DNA of 64,000 bases from an uncultured Bacteroidales bacterium. Lineage in GTDB: Bacteria > Bacteroidota > Bacteroidia > Bacteroidales > P3. Made by a program: the position numbers and the translations under genes. Shown here one piece after another: positions 36,109 to 44,864 of this stretch (within the stretch, counting starts at the first letter, position 1; each line of letters begins with the position of its first letter). The notes below the pieces were generated by a model. The model saw only the letters and a program-made list of their open reading frames with translations. It was not told where the DNA came from and did not search any database. The stretch covers positions 1 to 64,000 of the forward strand of contig CAJOHZ010000002.1 in NCBI GenBank assembly GCA_905234695.1. The letters run 5' to 3'.

Positions 36109-36116
36109 CAAAGGTA
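36109..36116 (-). promoter_or_regulatory. -7 promoter element for priA
   Basis: The minus strand reads TACCTTTG, an exact TAnnTTTG match, ending 10 nt before the priA ATG. The implied 5' leader is only about 4-6 nt. Confidence 0.55.
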
Positions 36117-36160
36117 CGAAAAAAATCTTTCTTGCGTTATAAGGGAGGAAAAAAAATTGA

Positions 36161-37363
36161 ATGAGAGAGCAGAAATTGCATATCGTCGTAGCCGTTACAA
36201 ACGACCTTGTCACCGACCAGCGAGTAGGGCGCACATGCAGTGCCCTCGTCGAGGCGGGCTACCACGTCACACTTGTGGGAAGACGGCTGCCATGGAGCAG
36301 TGACCCCGGCCCACGACCCTACCGCATGGAACGTATGCGGCTGTTGTTTCGCCGCAAAGCAGTGTTCTATGCCGAGTATAACCTGCGGCTGTGGCTGAAA
36401 CTGATGTGCAAGCGTGCCGATGCCTTCTATGCCAACGACACCGATACCCTGCTGGCCTGCTGCTGGGCGGCACGACTGCGTCGCAAGCGACTTTTGTTCG
36501 ATGCCCATGAACTCTTCCCCGAGGTGCCCGAATTGGTGGAGAAACCCCGCGTGCGAGCCGTATGGATGTGGATTGAGAAACACAGCCTGCCCTATGTGGA
36601 CGAAGCCTTCAGCGTGTGCCAAAGCGTGGCCGATGAATACGAACGACGCTACGGCGTGCCCATGAAGGTGATGCGCAACGTGCCCGACTGGCACTACGCC
36701 GCAGAGCCTCTGCCCGCAGAGAAAAGCGATGGATACACCATTCTGTACCAAGGGGCCGTCAATGTGGGACGCGGTGTACGTGAAGTGGTCGACGCACTAG
36801 AATTTCTACCCAATTGTCGTTTTGTGGTGGCCGGTGACGGAGATGAACTGGAGGCCATGCGCCGCTATGTGGGCACGCTTTCCTGGAAGGATCGGATTAC
36901 CCTTTTGGGGCGTGTCGAGCCAGAACAGTTGCACCGCTTGACCGTCACCGCCGACCTAGGCATCTGCCTACTCGAAGACCGCGGTCTGAACTACCGCTTT
37001 TCGCTGCCTAATCGTATCGCCGATTTCGCCATGGCGGGGGTGCCAATACTGGCCACCGATTTCCCTGAGATACACCGTGTGCTGGAAGAATACGGCACCG
37101 GCACACTCACTGAGCCTTGTCCTGCAGAGAAGAGCGGTAAAACTTACCAGTCGTATATCCATCGTCTAGCCGACACGTTGAGGCAAACCCTCTATCACTG
37201 GGCCGAGATGCCGAAGGAGGAGAAGGCGAGTCGTTTCAAAAGGGCAGGGGAGGAGCTCTGCTGGGAGCGGGAAAAAAACATACTTGTAAAGGCGGTGGAT
37301 ACAATAATGTATTGCACCCGCCGTTATATAGACGCAATGCCCTCGGGCGAAGTTACCCAATAA
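36161..37363 (+). CDS. Glycosyltransferase family 4-type protein
   Basis: This 400-residue GT-B glycosyltransferase begins LHIVVAVTNDLVTDQRVGRTC. It has FDAHELFPEVPEL near residue 115, RNVPDW, and a C-terminal donor-binding half (TILYQGAVNVGRGVREV, FVVAGDGDELEAM). The start ATG follows a purine-rich GGGAGG about 10 nt upstream, one of the few Shine-Dalgarno-like sites in the window. It is divergent from priA and 30 bp before the signal peptidase gene. The sugar is unknown. Confidence 0.87.
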   Translation: MREQKLHIVVAVTNDLVTDQRVGRTCSALVEAGYHVTLVGRRLPWSSDPGPRPYRMERMRLLFRRKAVFYAEYNLRLWLKLMCKRADAFYANDTDTLLACCWAARLRRKRLLFDAHELFPEVPELVEKPRVRAVWMWIEKHSLPYVDEAFSVCQSVADEYERRYGVPMKVMRNVPDWHYAAEPLPAEKSDGYTILYQGAVNVGRGVREVVDALEFLPNCRFVVAGDGDELEAMRRYVGTLSWKDRITLLGRVEPEQLHRLTVTADLGICLLEDRGLNYRFSLPNRIADFAMAGVPILATDFPEIHRVLEEYGTGTLTEPCPAEKSGKTYQSYIHRLADTLRQTLYHWAEMPKEEKASRFKRAGEELCWEREKNILVKAVDTIMYCTRRYIDAMPSGEVTQ

Positions 37364-37393
37364 ACCAATAACAATTAAACAATTTCGCAACAC

Positions 37394-38944
37394 ATGCTAT
37401 ACGACATCCTTCTCATTCTTTATTTTCTGGGCTGCATTTTCGGCCTGTGGTTCGTGTTCAAGAAAGCCGGTGTGGCCCCCTGGAAAGCGCTGATACCCAT
37501 CTACCATTTCGTGGTGTGGGTCAAGCTCTGCGGCAAAAGCCGGTGGTGGTATCTATACCTATTGCTGCCGGGCATCAATATCTTCATCTTCCTGCTGCTG
37601 GTGGTCGAAACCGCCAAGATATTCCGTCGCCAAAACTTCTGGGAGCAGTTGGCCGCTGTCATCGTGCCGTGGATTTACCTGCCTATCGTGGGCCTCAGTC
37701 AATGGCAGTACCACGACCCCGCCGTTGAGCCACCCCTTAAGGTAAGCGAGGGCCGCGACTGGATGGAGGCCATTGCCTTCGCTTTGGTGGCAGCCGTCAT
37801 TATTCGCGGCAACGTAGGCGAGTTCTACAATATTCCTTCCAGCTCTATGGAGAAGTCGCTCATGACGGGCGACTACCTGCTGGTATCAAAATTGGCCTAT
37901 GGTCCCCGTGTGACGATGACGCCGCTGGCCATTCCGCTAGTTCATAACACCATGCCCTTCACCAAAGGCCAATGTGAGTCATTTCTCGACTGGATACAGT
38001 TGCCCTACCACCGCTATCCTGGATTTGGCAAGGTGAAGCGTTTCGACGCGGTGGTATTCAACTACCCCGACGGCGACACCGTATGTACCGCGTGGAGCCA
38101 TGACCGCAGTTACCACGATGTGGTGCGTGAGATGGGGCGCGAAGCCACCCTAAATGCAAAACAGCTCCTCGTTTACGGACGGATGGTGGAGAACCACATC
38201 CGGGTACGTCCTGTCGATAAACGTGAAAATTTTATCAAACGTTGTGTCGGCCTGCCTGGCGAAGAACTCCAAATCATCAACCAGCAGGTCTTTATCAATG
38301 GCAACGCCGTAGAACAGCCGCCCCAAAGCCAGCAGACCTACGCGGTGCGATTCCGCAGCGATGTAAATATTGGCCGCCTGCTGAGCCGCATTGGGGTTAG
38401 CGAAGAAGATATGACGAATGCCTATAACCTGATGATATACACGGATAACACCCACTATGAACTACCCCTCACTACCGAAATGGCAGAGTCGCTGAAACTT
38501 AGCGATGGTGTACTGGACATCCAGCCTATCGTCTACCCTGAGGCCGACAACTCCAGAGAACTCTTCCCTTATGCCGATGGCTACCATTGGAGCGTTGACA
38601 ACTTCGGCCCCCTACATATCCCCGCCAAAGGCGAGACCTTGCCTCTTAATCTCGAAAACCTGCCATTATACAGACGTGTCATAGAGGTGTATGAAGGCAA
38701 TGAGTTGGAGATTCGCGACGGACAGATACTCATCAACGGTCAAGTGGCCAACTCCTACACATTCAAGATGGACTATTACTGGATGATGGGCGACAACCGC
38801 CATAACTCTGTCGATAGCCGCTATTGGGGTTTCGTCCCCGAAGACCACATTGCGGGTAAGGCCAGCCTCATCCTCTTCTCATGGGACAAAGAACATCATA
38901 AAATGCGGTGGAACCGCACGTTCCGTAGTGCCTCGAAATTCTGA
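37394..38944 (+). CDS. lepB: Signal peptidase I
   Basis: This enzyme cleaves Sec signal peptides at the inner membrane. It has 516 residues. Unlike enterobacterial enzymes it carries an extra N-terminal domain of about three hydrophobic segments (residues 1-110, DUF5684-like). The catalytic part has the serine in NIPSSSMEKSLMTGDYLLVSK near 149 and the lysine in ENFIKRCVGLPGEEL near 281. The conserved end YYWMMGDNRHNSVDSRYWGFVP is near 455. Long inserts between the boxes are common in Bacteroidota. Confidence 0.94.
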   Translation: MLYDILLILYFLGCIFGLWFVFKKAGVAPWKALIPIYHFVVWVKLCGKSRWWYLYLLLPGINIFIFLLLVVETAKIFRRQNFWEQLAAVIVPWIYLPIVGLSQWQYHDPAVEPPLKVSEGRDWMEAIAFALVAAVIIRGNVGEFYNIPSSSMEKSLMTGDYLLVSKLAYGPRVTMTPLAIPLVHNTMPFTKGQCESFLDWIQLPYHRYPGFGKVKRFDAVVFNYPDGDTVCTAWSHDRSYHDVVREMGREATLNAKQLLVYGRMVENHIRVRPVDKRENFIKRCVGLPGEELQIINQQVFINGNAVEQPPQSQQTYAVRFRSDVNIGRLLSRIGVSEEDMTNAYNLMIYTDNTHYELPLTTEMAESLKLSDGVLDIQPIVYPEADNSRELFPYADGYHWSVDNFGPLHIPAKGETLPLNLENLPLYRRVIEVYEGNELEIRDGQILINGQVANSYTFKMDYYWMMGDNRHNSVDSRYWGFVPEDHIAGKASLILFSWDKEHHKMRWNRTFRSASKF

Positions 38945-39060
38945 TGACGTGTTTCTTCGCTAAAAAGTTTTCAAAAAGACACAATAATTTGCAATTTTTT
39001 AAGTTAATATTGTACTAAAACTTAAAATTTGATCGCAATTTTTCACAAATACGCAACGAG

Positions 39061-39516
39061 ATGTACGCAGAAATCAAGACACCCAAAGGAACCATGAAAG
39101 TGGACCTATATGAGAAAGATGTTCCAAATACTGTGGCGAACTTCGTCAAACTGGCCAAATCTGGTTTTTATGACGGACTCCGCTTCCATCGTGTTATTCC
39201 TGATTTCGTCATTCAGGGAGGCTGTCCGTTCAGCCGCACCCCAGGCGACCCACGTGTGGGTACCGGTGGTCCTGGCTGGCAAATCAAGTGCGAGACCTCG
39301 GCCCCGCGCCAACGACACGACCGCGGTGTCCTCTCCATGGCACATGCTGGCAAAGACACCGGCGGCAGCCAGTTCTTCATCTGCCACAACCGCATGAATA
39401 CACAGCACCTTGATGGTGTACATACCTGCTTCGGACAGGTGGTCGAAGGCATGGATGTCATTGACAAAATCCGGCAAGGCGACCTAATTGAGAAAATCAC
39501 CATTGTCGAAGAATAA
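39061..39516 (+). CDS. Peptidyl-prolyl cis-trans isomerase, cyclophilin type
   Basis: This 151-residue cytoplasmic cyclophilin lacks a signal peptide. It contains [27 protein letters not shown] (catalytic arginine in FHRV) near 27-53, [19 protein letters not shown] near 105 and [20 protein letters not shown]. It is preceded by 116 bp of AT-rich sequence without a perfect promoter box, and followed after 11 bp by the response regulator gene. Confidence 0.95.
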   Translation: MYAEIKTPKGTMKVDLYEKDVPNTVANFVKLAKSGFYDGLRFHRVIPDFVIQGGCPFSRTPGDPRVGTGGPGWQIKCETSAPRQRHDRGVLSMAHAGKDTGGSQFFICHNRMNTQHLDGVHTCFGQVVEGMDVIDKIRQGDLIEKITIVEE

Positions 39517-39527
39517 TCCCAAGCGCT

Positions 39528-40223
39528 ATGAATCTAGGTATAAAACTGCTTGTTGCAGAAGACGATCCGAACCTGGGCACTATCCTGAAGGCATACCTGA
39601 CACAAAAAGGGTATACGGTGTCGCTGGCCCCCGACGGCCAAGCTGCCCTTGACGCCTATCAGAATGATGACGTGGATGCATGCATCCTCGATATCATGAT
39701 GCCCGTCAAGGACGGTTTCACAGTGGCAAAAGAAATCCGTCGCGTGGACAAGCGCATTCCCATTATATTCCTCACTGCCAAAAATCTGGAGGCTGATAAG
39801 CTCAAAGGTTTCGAAATTGGAGCCGATGACTATGTCACTAAGCCTTTCAGCATGGAAGAATTGTTGGCCCGCGTCAACGCCACCATCCGCCGCTCGTTCG
39901 ACGATGGAAAACCGGACAAGAATATCTTCCATGTGGGAAACTTCGTGTTCGACTATAGCCATCAGACCCTCACCTGTGGTGAAGAGGTACAACGGCTCAC
40001 CATGAAGGAGTGCGAACTGCTTCGCATGTTCGCCATGAACTACAACCAGTTGGTCGACCGTAACAGTACCCTGCAGAAGATTTGGAAGGATGACAGTTAC
40101 TTCGCCGCTCGAAGCATGGACGTCTATATCACCAAGTTGCGCAAATACCTGAAATCCGACCCACGTGTACAGATTGTCAATGTCCATGGCGTGGGATTCA
40201 GGCTAACGCTAAAGAACGACTGA
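39528..40223 (+). CDS. OmpR/PhoB-type response regulator
   Basis: This 231-residue DNA-binding regulator has a receiver domain with acidic pocket (VAEDDPN), phospho-acceptor aspartate in CILDIMMPVKDG near 53, FLTAKN and the KPF lysine. A winged-helix output domain follows (LTMKECELLRMFAMNYNQLVDRN, SMDVYITKLRKYLKSDPRVQIVNVHGVGFRL). It resembles the RprY group. No histidine kinase gene is adjacent, so its sensor is encoded elsewhere. It overlaps the next gene by one base (TGATG). Confidence 0.93.
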   Translation: MNLGIKLLVAEDDPNLGTILKAYLTQKGYTVSLAPDGQAALDAYQNDDVDACILDIMMPVKDGFTVAKEIRRVDKRIPIIFLTAKNLEADKLKGFEIGADDYVTKPFSMEELLARVNATIRRSFDDGKPDKNIFHVGNFVFDYSHQTLTCGEEVQRLTMKECELLRMFAMNYNQLVDRNSTLQKIWKDDSYFAARSMDVYITKLRKYLKSDPRVQIVNVHGVGFRLTLKND

Positions 40224-40990
40224 TGACACTGACTTTTCTAGGAACGGGTACTTCACAAGGAGTGCCCGTTATTGCATGTAAATGTGCGGTCTGTACCTCG
40301 CATGACCCTCACGACCGCCATCTCCGCACCTCGGCTCTTATCACTACCGACCGGGGCGAGAATATCCTTATCGATATCGGTCCCGACTTCCGCGAACAGA
40401 TGCTGCGCCACGATGTTTCGCACCTCGACGGAATTCTCATTACCCATGCTCACCGCGACCATGTGGGAGGATTGGACGATATACGCTCGTTTAACTACGT
40501 GCAGCATAAGAAGATGGACATTTACTGCAACTGCGAGGCGCGCATCGCCATCGAACGAGACTATCGCTATGTGTTCCTTCCCCACGAGTTTCCTGGCCTG
40601 CCCGAAGCCGAATTGCATGAACTCGATGGCGACCACACTTTCATCGTAGGCCACACGGAGGTGATGCCGGTCAAGGCTATGCACAAAGATCTCCCCATCC
40701 TAGGATTCCGCATTGGACAATTAGCCTACATCACCGATGCCAATTTTATCGCACCTAAAGAGATTGATAAGTTAAAAGGAGTTGACGTATTGGTTATAAA
40801 CTCCTTGAGAAAGGAAAAACATTTCTCTCACTACTGCCTTCCTGAGGCATTGGAGGTCATTAAGGCAATTGCTCCACGTGAGGCCTACCTCACCCATGTA
40901 AGCCACGAAATGGGCCTGTATGCCGAAGTCAACGCCAGTCTGCCACCGCATGTACAACTTGCGTACGATGGTCTAACCCTCAACATCTGA
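40223..40990 (+). CDS. MBL-fold metallohydrolase (PhnP-like)
   Basis: This 255-residue metallo-beta-lactamase-fold hydrolase begins LTFLGTGTSQGVPVIAC, with CKCAVC (a metal-binding cysteine set as in PhnP), the HxHxDH motif ITHAHRDHVGGLDD near 75 and ITDANF. The PhnP branch includes phosphodiesterases of cyclic ribose phosphates; the real substrate here is unknown. It is translationally coupled to the response regulator by a one-base overlap. Confidence 0.88.
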   Translation: MTLTFLGTGTSQGVPVIACKCAVCTSHDPHDRHLRTSALITTDRGENILIDIGPDFREQMLRHDVSHLDGILITHAHRDHVGGLDDIRSFNYVQHKKMDIYCNCEARIAIERDYRYVFLPHEFPGLPEAELHELDGDHTFIVGHTEVMPVKAMHKDLPILGFRIGQLAYITDANFIAPKEIDKLKGVDVLVINSLRKEKHFSHYCLPEALEVIKAIAPREAYLTHVSHEMGLYAEVNASLPPHVQLAYDGLTLNI

Positions 40991-41003
40991 TTCCACCCGG
41001 CCT

Positions 41004-42107
41004 ATGCATCTGCACCTTGTTTCGTTTGATGTTCCCTATCCGCCCGACTATGGTGGTATCATCGATGTATACAACCGCGTCTGCACACTCTCTGCGGCAG
41101 GGGTGAAGGTGCATCTACACTGCTACGCCTACGGGAGAGCCGAGGCCCCAGAACTGGCGAATATATGCGAAGAAGTGCACTACTACCCACGAGAAACTGG
41201 CTGGCGGCACCAATTCGACCGACGACCTTATATTGTAGCTTCGCGCTGTTCGCAAGCACTGTTGCAACGCCTGCGCTGCGATAACTACCCTATTGTGCTG
41301 GAAGGCCTTCATAACGCATTTGTGTTGGAGCAGTTGGCTCCTGAAGGACGTAAAATCGCCGTTCGGGCACACAACGTGGAACACGACTACTACCTTGGAC
41401 TGGCGCAAGCAGAGCCTGTCGCATGGAAACGTTGGTTTTACCGCATTGAAGCCCGTAAACTACGCCGCTATGAACCCGTTTTGCGGCAAGCCACTCTAGT
41501 GATGGCGGTGACTGACGAGGATGCACGTCATTTCAAGGAGTTAGGATGTAATGAGGTGGTGCAGGTGACCTCATTCCACGGACACACCACTGTCGAGTCT
41601 AGGTCCGGTCGTGGCGAGTACGTGCTATACCATGGAAACCTCTCCGTCATCGAAAACCGCCAAGCTGCCATCTATCTCCTCGACAACGTGTTTCCTAATA
41701 CCGAAATCCCGCTGGTCATCGCAGGTCGCAACCCCGATAATGTCCTACAGGAGCGGGTAGCGCAATGCCCCAATGTGCAGTTGGTTTCCAACCCCGATGA
41801 TGACACCATGCGACGACTGATACGGGAGGCACACGTCAATCTGCTTGTCACCGCACAGCCCACGGGTCTGAAACTCAAACTACTCAATGCCCTTTACGAA
41901 GGACGGCATTGTTTGGTCAACAGTGCAATGCTCAGCGGGACACCTTTTGCCGAGGTGTGTCATGTAGCCGATACCCCCGAAGCCCAGCGGGAAACATTGC
42001 AGCGCCTTATGCAACAAGATTTCTCGGAAGAGGAACTCGCCCACCGTACCTGCTTGTTGCAGCACACCGCCGCCGCCTCACTGCAGTGGCTCCAATACCT
42101 AGCTTGA
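41004..42107 (+). CDS. Glycosyltransferase, GT-B fold
   Basis: This 367-residue protein begins MHLHLVSFDVPYPPDYGG (N-terminal acceptor domain). It has AVRAHNVEHDYYLGLA near 115 and a C-terminal donor domain (YVLYHGNLSVIENRQAAIYLL; VIAGRNPDNVLQERV). It follows the MBL hydrolase by 13 bp. Sugar specificity cannot be read from the sequence. Confidence 0.83.
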   Translation: MHLHLVSFDVPYPPDYGGIIDVYNRVCTLSAAGVKVHLHCYAYGRAEAPELANICEEVHYYPRETGWRHQFDRRPYIVASRCSQALLQRLRCDNYPIVLEGLHNAFVLEQLAPEGRKIAVRAHNVEHDYYLGLAQAEPVAWKRWFYRIEARKLRRYEPVLRQATLVMAVTDEDARHFKELGCNEVVQVTSFHGHTTVESRSGRGEYVLYHGNLSVIENRQAAIYLLDNVFPNTEIPLVIAGRNPDNVLQERVAQCPNVQLVSNPDDDTMRRLIREAHVNLLVTAQPTGLKLKLLNALYEGRHCLVNSAMLSGTPFAEVCHVADTPEAQRETLQRLMQQDFSEEELAHRTCLLQHTAAASLQWLQYLA

Positions 42108-42193
42108 ACAATTTGAGAATTGTCCGAATCCATTTTGCAAAGGAAGAAAGCGTGTATTTTTCGCTGTAATTTATATATATGCGCTTTTTTTCT

Positions 42194-42201
42194 TATCTTT
42201 G
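42194..42201 (+). promoter_or_regulatory. -7 promoter element for the DUF4199-GT2-ychF-porW block
   Basis: TATCTTTG is an exact TAnnTTTG match 16 bp before ATG 42218. The track ORF starts upstream at 42179 and is shortened accordingly. No clear -33 was seen. Confidence 0.55.
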
Positions 42202-42217
42202 CAATTTAGCAATTGTT

Positions 42218-42784
42218 ATGGCGAAGTTTTTTAGACGATATAATTCAACAATTTACGGAAATTACCGCAAAGCATACTTGCTATATGGGCTATTGACAGG
42301 GGCTTTGATGGCACTGGTGGCGACGGTGTGGAATGCATCTTCCGACAAACCATTGGCCGAGCCGGAAAACCTCGTCACGGAAGCCGTTCTGCTTATCTGC
42401 ACCATGTTCGCCACCTACCGATACCGCCTCGGATTGCCCGAAGGGCGGGTAACCCTCAAAGAGCTGATGTTACTGGGATTGGGCATCGGGGTGGTGAGCG
42501 CCGTAGTCTACGGCCTGTGGACGTGGTTTTATTGCGGTGTGTGGCAGACGGGGCTGGTGCAGCATTATATCGACAGCCGTATCGCCGCAATGCAACAGTC
42601 GTCCAATGGCACGACAGAGCAGTCCATCGCTCTGGTGCGAGCCTATACGGCTGGCGACTGGGCTCTTATTGGAGCCATCCGGTCAGCGGTGATGAGCATC
42701 ATCATCACCTTCTTCGCCGCTTTGCTGTTCCGCACAGAGAAGAGTCCCGTACGGGAGAGGAAATCTACAAAAGAAACAAAATAA
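42218..42784 (+). CDS. DUF4199 family membrane protein
   Basis: This protein of about 188 residues has four predicted membrane segments (AYLLYGLLTGALMALVATVW; AVLLICTMFATYRYRL; LMLLGLGIGVVSAVVYGLWTW; a C-terminal SIIITFFAALLF). It matches the Bacteroidota DUF4199 layout. It lies 12 bp before a GT2 gene; in Bacteroidota this pairing is familiar to me, suggesting an envelope-lipid role that is not proven. Confidence 0.8.
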   Translation: MAKFFRRYNSTIYGNYRKAYLLYGLLTGALMALVATVWNASSDKPLAEPENLVTEAVLLICTMFATYRYRLGLPEGRVTLKELMLLGLGIGVVSAVVYGLWTWFYCGVWQTGLVQHYIDSRIAAMQQSSNGTTEQSIALVRAYTAGDWALIGAIRSAVMSIIITFFAALLFRTEKSPVRERKSTKETK

Positions 42785-42796
42785 AACATTTACAAT

Positions 42797-43729
42797 ATGG
42801 ACATTACAATAGTTGTACCGCTCTATAACGAAGACGAGTCGCTACCCCATCTGGCCGAATGGATTGACCGAGTGATGGAGGAGCACCATTTCGATTACGA
42901 AGTCCTGATGGTCGACGACGGCAGCAAGGACCGTTCATGGGCCGTCATCGAAGAACTGCATGAACGTAACCCGCGTTACCGCGGAATCAAGTTCCGCCGC
43001 AACTACGGCAAGTCGGCCGCTTTGAACGTAGGCTTCCAGCATGCCAATGGCGATGTGATTATTACCATGGATGCCGATTTGCAGGATAGCCCTGACGAGG
43101 TGCCCGAACTGTACCGCATGATTAAAGAAGACGGATACGACCTAGTGAGTGGATGGAAAAAGAAACGCTACGACTCAAAACTTGCCAAGAACATACCTTC
43201 CAAGTTCTTCAACTGGACAACCCGTCGTATGAGCGGCATCATGCTGCATGACTTCAACTGTGGTCTAAAGGCCTATCGTCATGATGTAGTGAAAAGCATC
43301 GAAGTGTATGGAGAAATGCACCGTTATATCCCCGTCATTGCCAAATGGGCAGGATTCTCCAAAATAGGGGAGAAGGTGGTGCAGCATCGCAAACGCGAAT
43401 TTGGCGTCACAAAATTCGGCCTGAACCGTTTTATCAACGGCTACCTTGACTTGATGAGCATCATGTTCATGTCGAAGTTCGGCAAGCAACCGATGCACTT
43501 CTTCGGTCTTATCGGCAGCATGGCCTTCCTGCTGGGCTTCGTGGCCTTTGTGGTGGTTTGCATCCTGCGGCTGTGTGGCCACATCTCGCTAACAAACAGC
43601 GTATGGTTCTACATTTCTATGCTTTCCATCCTATTGGGCACCATGCTCTTCTTGGCCGGATTCCTCGGTGAACTAATATGCCGCAACTCTTCTACACGTA
43701 ACCAATACCTGATTGAAACTGAATTATGA
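42797..43729 (+). CDS. Polyprenyl-phosphate glycosyltransferase (GT2, DPM/ArnC-like)
   Basis: This 310-residue GT2 enzyme has an N-terminal catalytic domain (VVPLYNEDESLPHL, VDDGSKDRSW, DADLQDSPDEVPEL near 94, and RRMSGIMLHDFNCGLKAY) and two C-terminal transmembrane helices (FGLIGSMAFLLGFVAFVVVCIL; FYISMLSILLGTMLFLAGFL). This layout is that of enzymes which load a sugar onto undecaprenyl or dolichyl phosphate. It overlaps ychF by 4 bp (ATGA). Confidence 0.92.
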   Translation: MDITIVVPLYNEDESLPHLAEWIDRVMEEHHFDYEVLMVDDGSKDRSWAVIEELHERNPRYRGIKFRRNYGKSAALNVGFQHANGDVIITMDADLQDSPDEVPELYRMIKEDGYDLVSGWKKKRYDSKLAKNIPSKFFNWTTRRMSGIMLHDFNCGLKAYRHDVVKSIEVYGEMHRYIPVIAKWAGFSKIGEKVVQHRKREFGVTKFGLNRFINGYLDLMSIMFMSKFGKQPMHFFGLIGSMAFLLGFVAFVVVCILRLCGHISLTNSVWFYISMLSILLGTMLFLAGFLGELICRNSSTRNQYLIETEL

Positions 43730-44826
43730 GCCTCCAATGTGGTATCGTCGGACTTCCTAATGTGGGCAAGTCAACACTTTTCAACTGCCTGAGCAATGCC
43801 AAGGCACAGGCTGCCAATTTCCCGTTCTGCACCATCGAGCCCAATGTGGGTGTCATTACCGTGCCTGACGAGCGGCTGGCCAAACTGGTGGAAATGGAAC
43901 GTCCCGCCAGCGTAGTGCCCGCTACAGTCGAGATTGTGGACATCGCGGGACTGGTAAAAGGTGCTTCCAAAGGCGAGGGTTTGGGCAACAAGTTTTTGGG
44001 TGATATCCGCACCACAGATGCCATCATCCATGTGCTGCGCTGCTTTGACGACGACAACGTCACCCATGTCGACGGTAGCGTGGATCCCATACGCGACAAA
44101 CAGACCATCGACCTGGAACTGCAGTTCAAAGACCTTGAAACCATCGAGAACCGGTATGACAAGGAGGTGAAGAAAGCCAAGGCAGGGGGCGATGCCAAAG
44201 CCCGCAAGCTGGTAGAGGTAATGGACCTCTACCGCGAAGCCCTGCTGGCCGGCCGTAGTGCCCGTACCGTCAAACTGGACGAAGGACAAGCTGAGGCCGC
44301 AAAAGATCTGATGCTCCTCACCGCCAAACCCATCCTGTATGTGTGCAATGTGGACGAGGCTTCGGTAGTAAACGGGAACAAGTATGTCGAGGCTGTGCGA
44401 CAAGCTGTGGCTGACGAAGAGGCTGAAGTGCTAGTCATTGGAGCCGCTATCGAGGCTGATATCGCCGAGCTGGAAACCTACGAGGAAAAACAGATGTTCC
44501 TCGAAGACCTAGGGCTAAAAGAGTCGGGTGTCAATCGCCTCATTAAAGCCGCCTACAAACTGCTTAACTTGCAGACATTCCTCACGGCCGGGCCTAAAGA
44601 GTGTCGCGCATGGACTTTCAAGAAAGGGATGAAAGCCCCTCAAACTGCAGGTATTATACATAGCGACTTCGAGCGTGGCTTTATCCGAGCCGAAGTCATC
44701 AAATACGAAGATTATGTAACCCTTGGTAGCGAAGCCAAATGCCGTGAGGCAGGCAAGATTGCTGTCGAAGGGAAAGACTATGTGGTGCAGGACGGCGACA
44801 TCATGCACTTCAGATTCAATGTCTAA
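43726..44826 (+). CDS. ychF: Redox-regulated ATPase YchF (Obg-family)
   Basis: This 366-residue P-loop protein has G1 in GIVGLPNVGKSTLFNCLSNAKAQAANFPFCTIEPNVG, DIAGLVKGASKGEGLGNKFL (G3), a coiled middle, and a C-terminal TGS domain (AWTFKKGMKAPQTAGIIHSDFERGFIRAEVI). YchF prefers ATP over GTP and binds ribosomes. Its start overlaps the GT2 stop by 4 bp. Confidence 0.97.
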   Translation: MSLQCGIVGLPNVGKSTLFNCLSNAKAQAANFPFCTIEPNVGVITVPDERLAKLVEMERPASVVPATVEIVDIAGLVKGASKGEGLGNKFLGDIRTTDAIIHVLRCFDDDNVTHVDGSVDPIRDKQTIDLELQFKDLETIENRYDKEVKKAKAGGDAKARKLVEVMDLYREALLAGRSARTVKLDEGQAEAAKDLMLLTAKPILYVCNVDEASVVNGNKYVEAVRQAVADEEAEVLVIGAAIEADIAELETYEEKQMFLEDLGLKESGVNRLIKAAYKLLNLQTFLTAGPKECRAWTFKKGMKAPQTAGIIHSDFERGFIRAEVIKYEDYVTLGSEAKCREAGKIAVEGKDYVVQDGDIMHFRFNV

Positions 44827-44864
44827 ACAGAAGTAGAATCCACGACTTCAAGAACTAAGATAAT

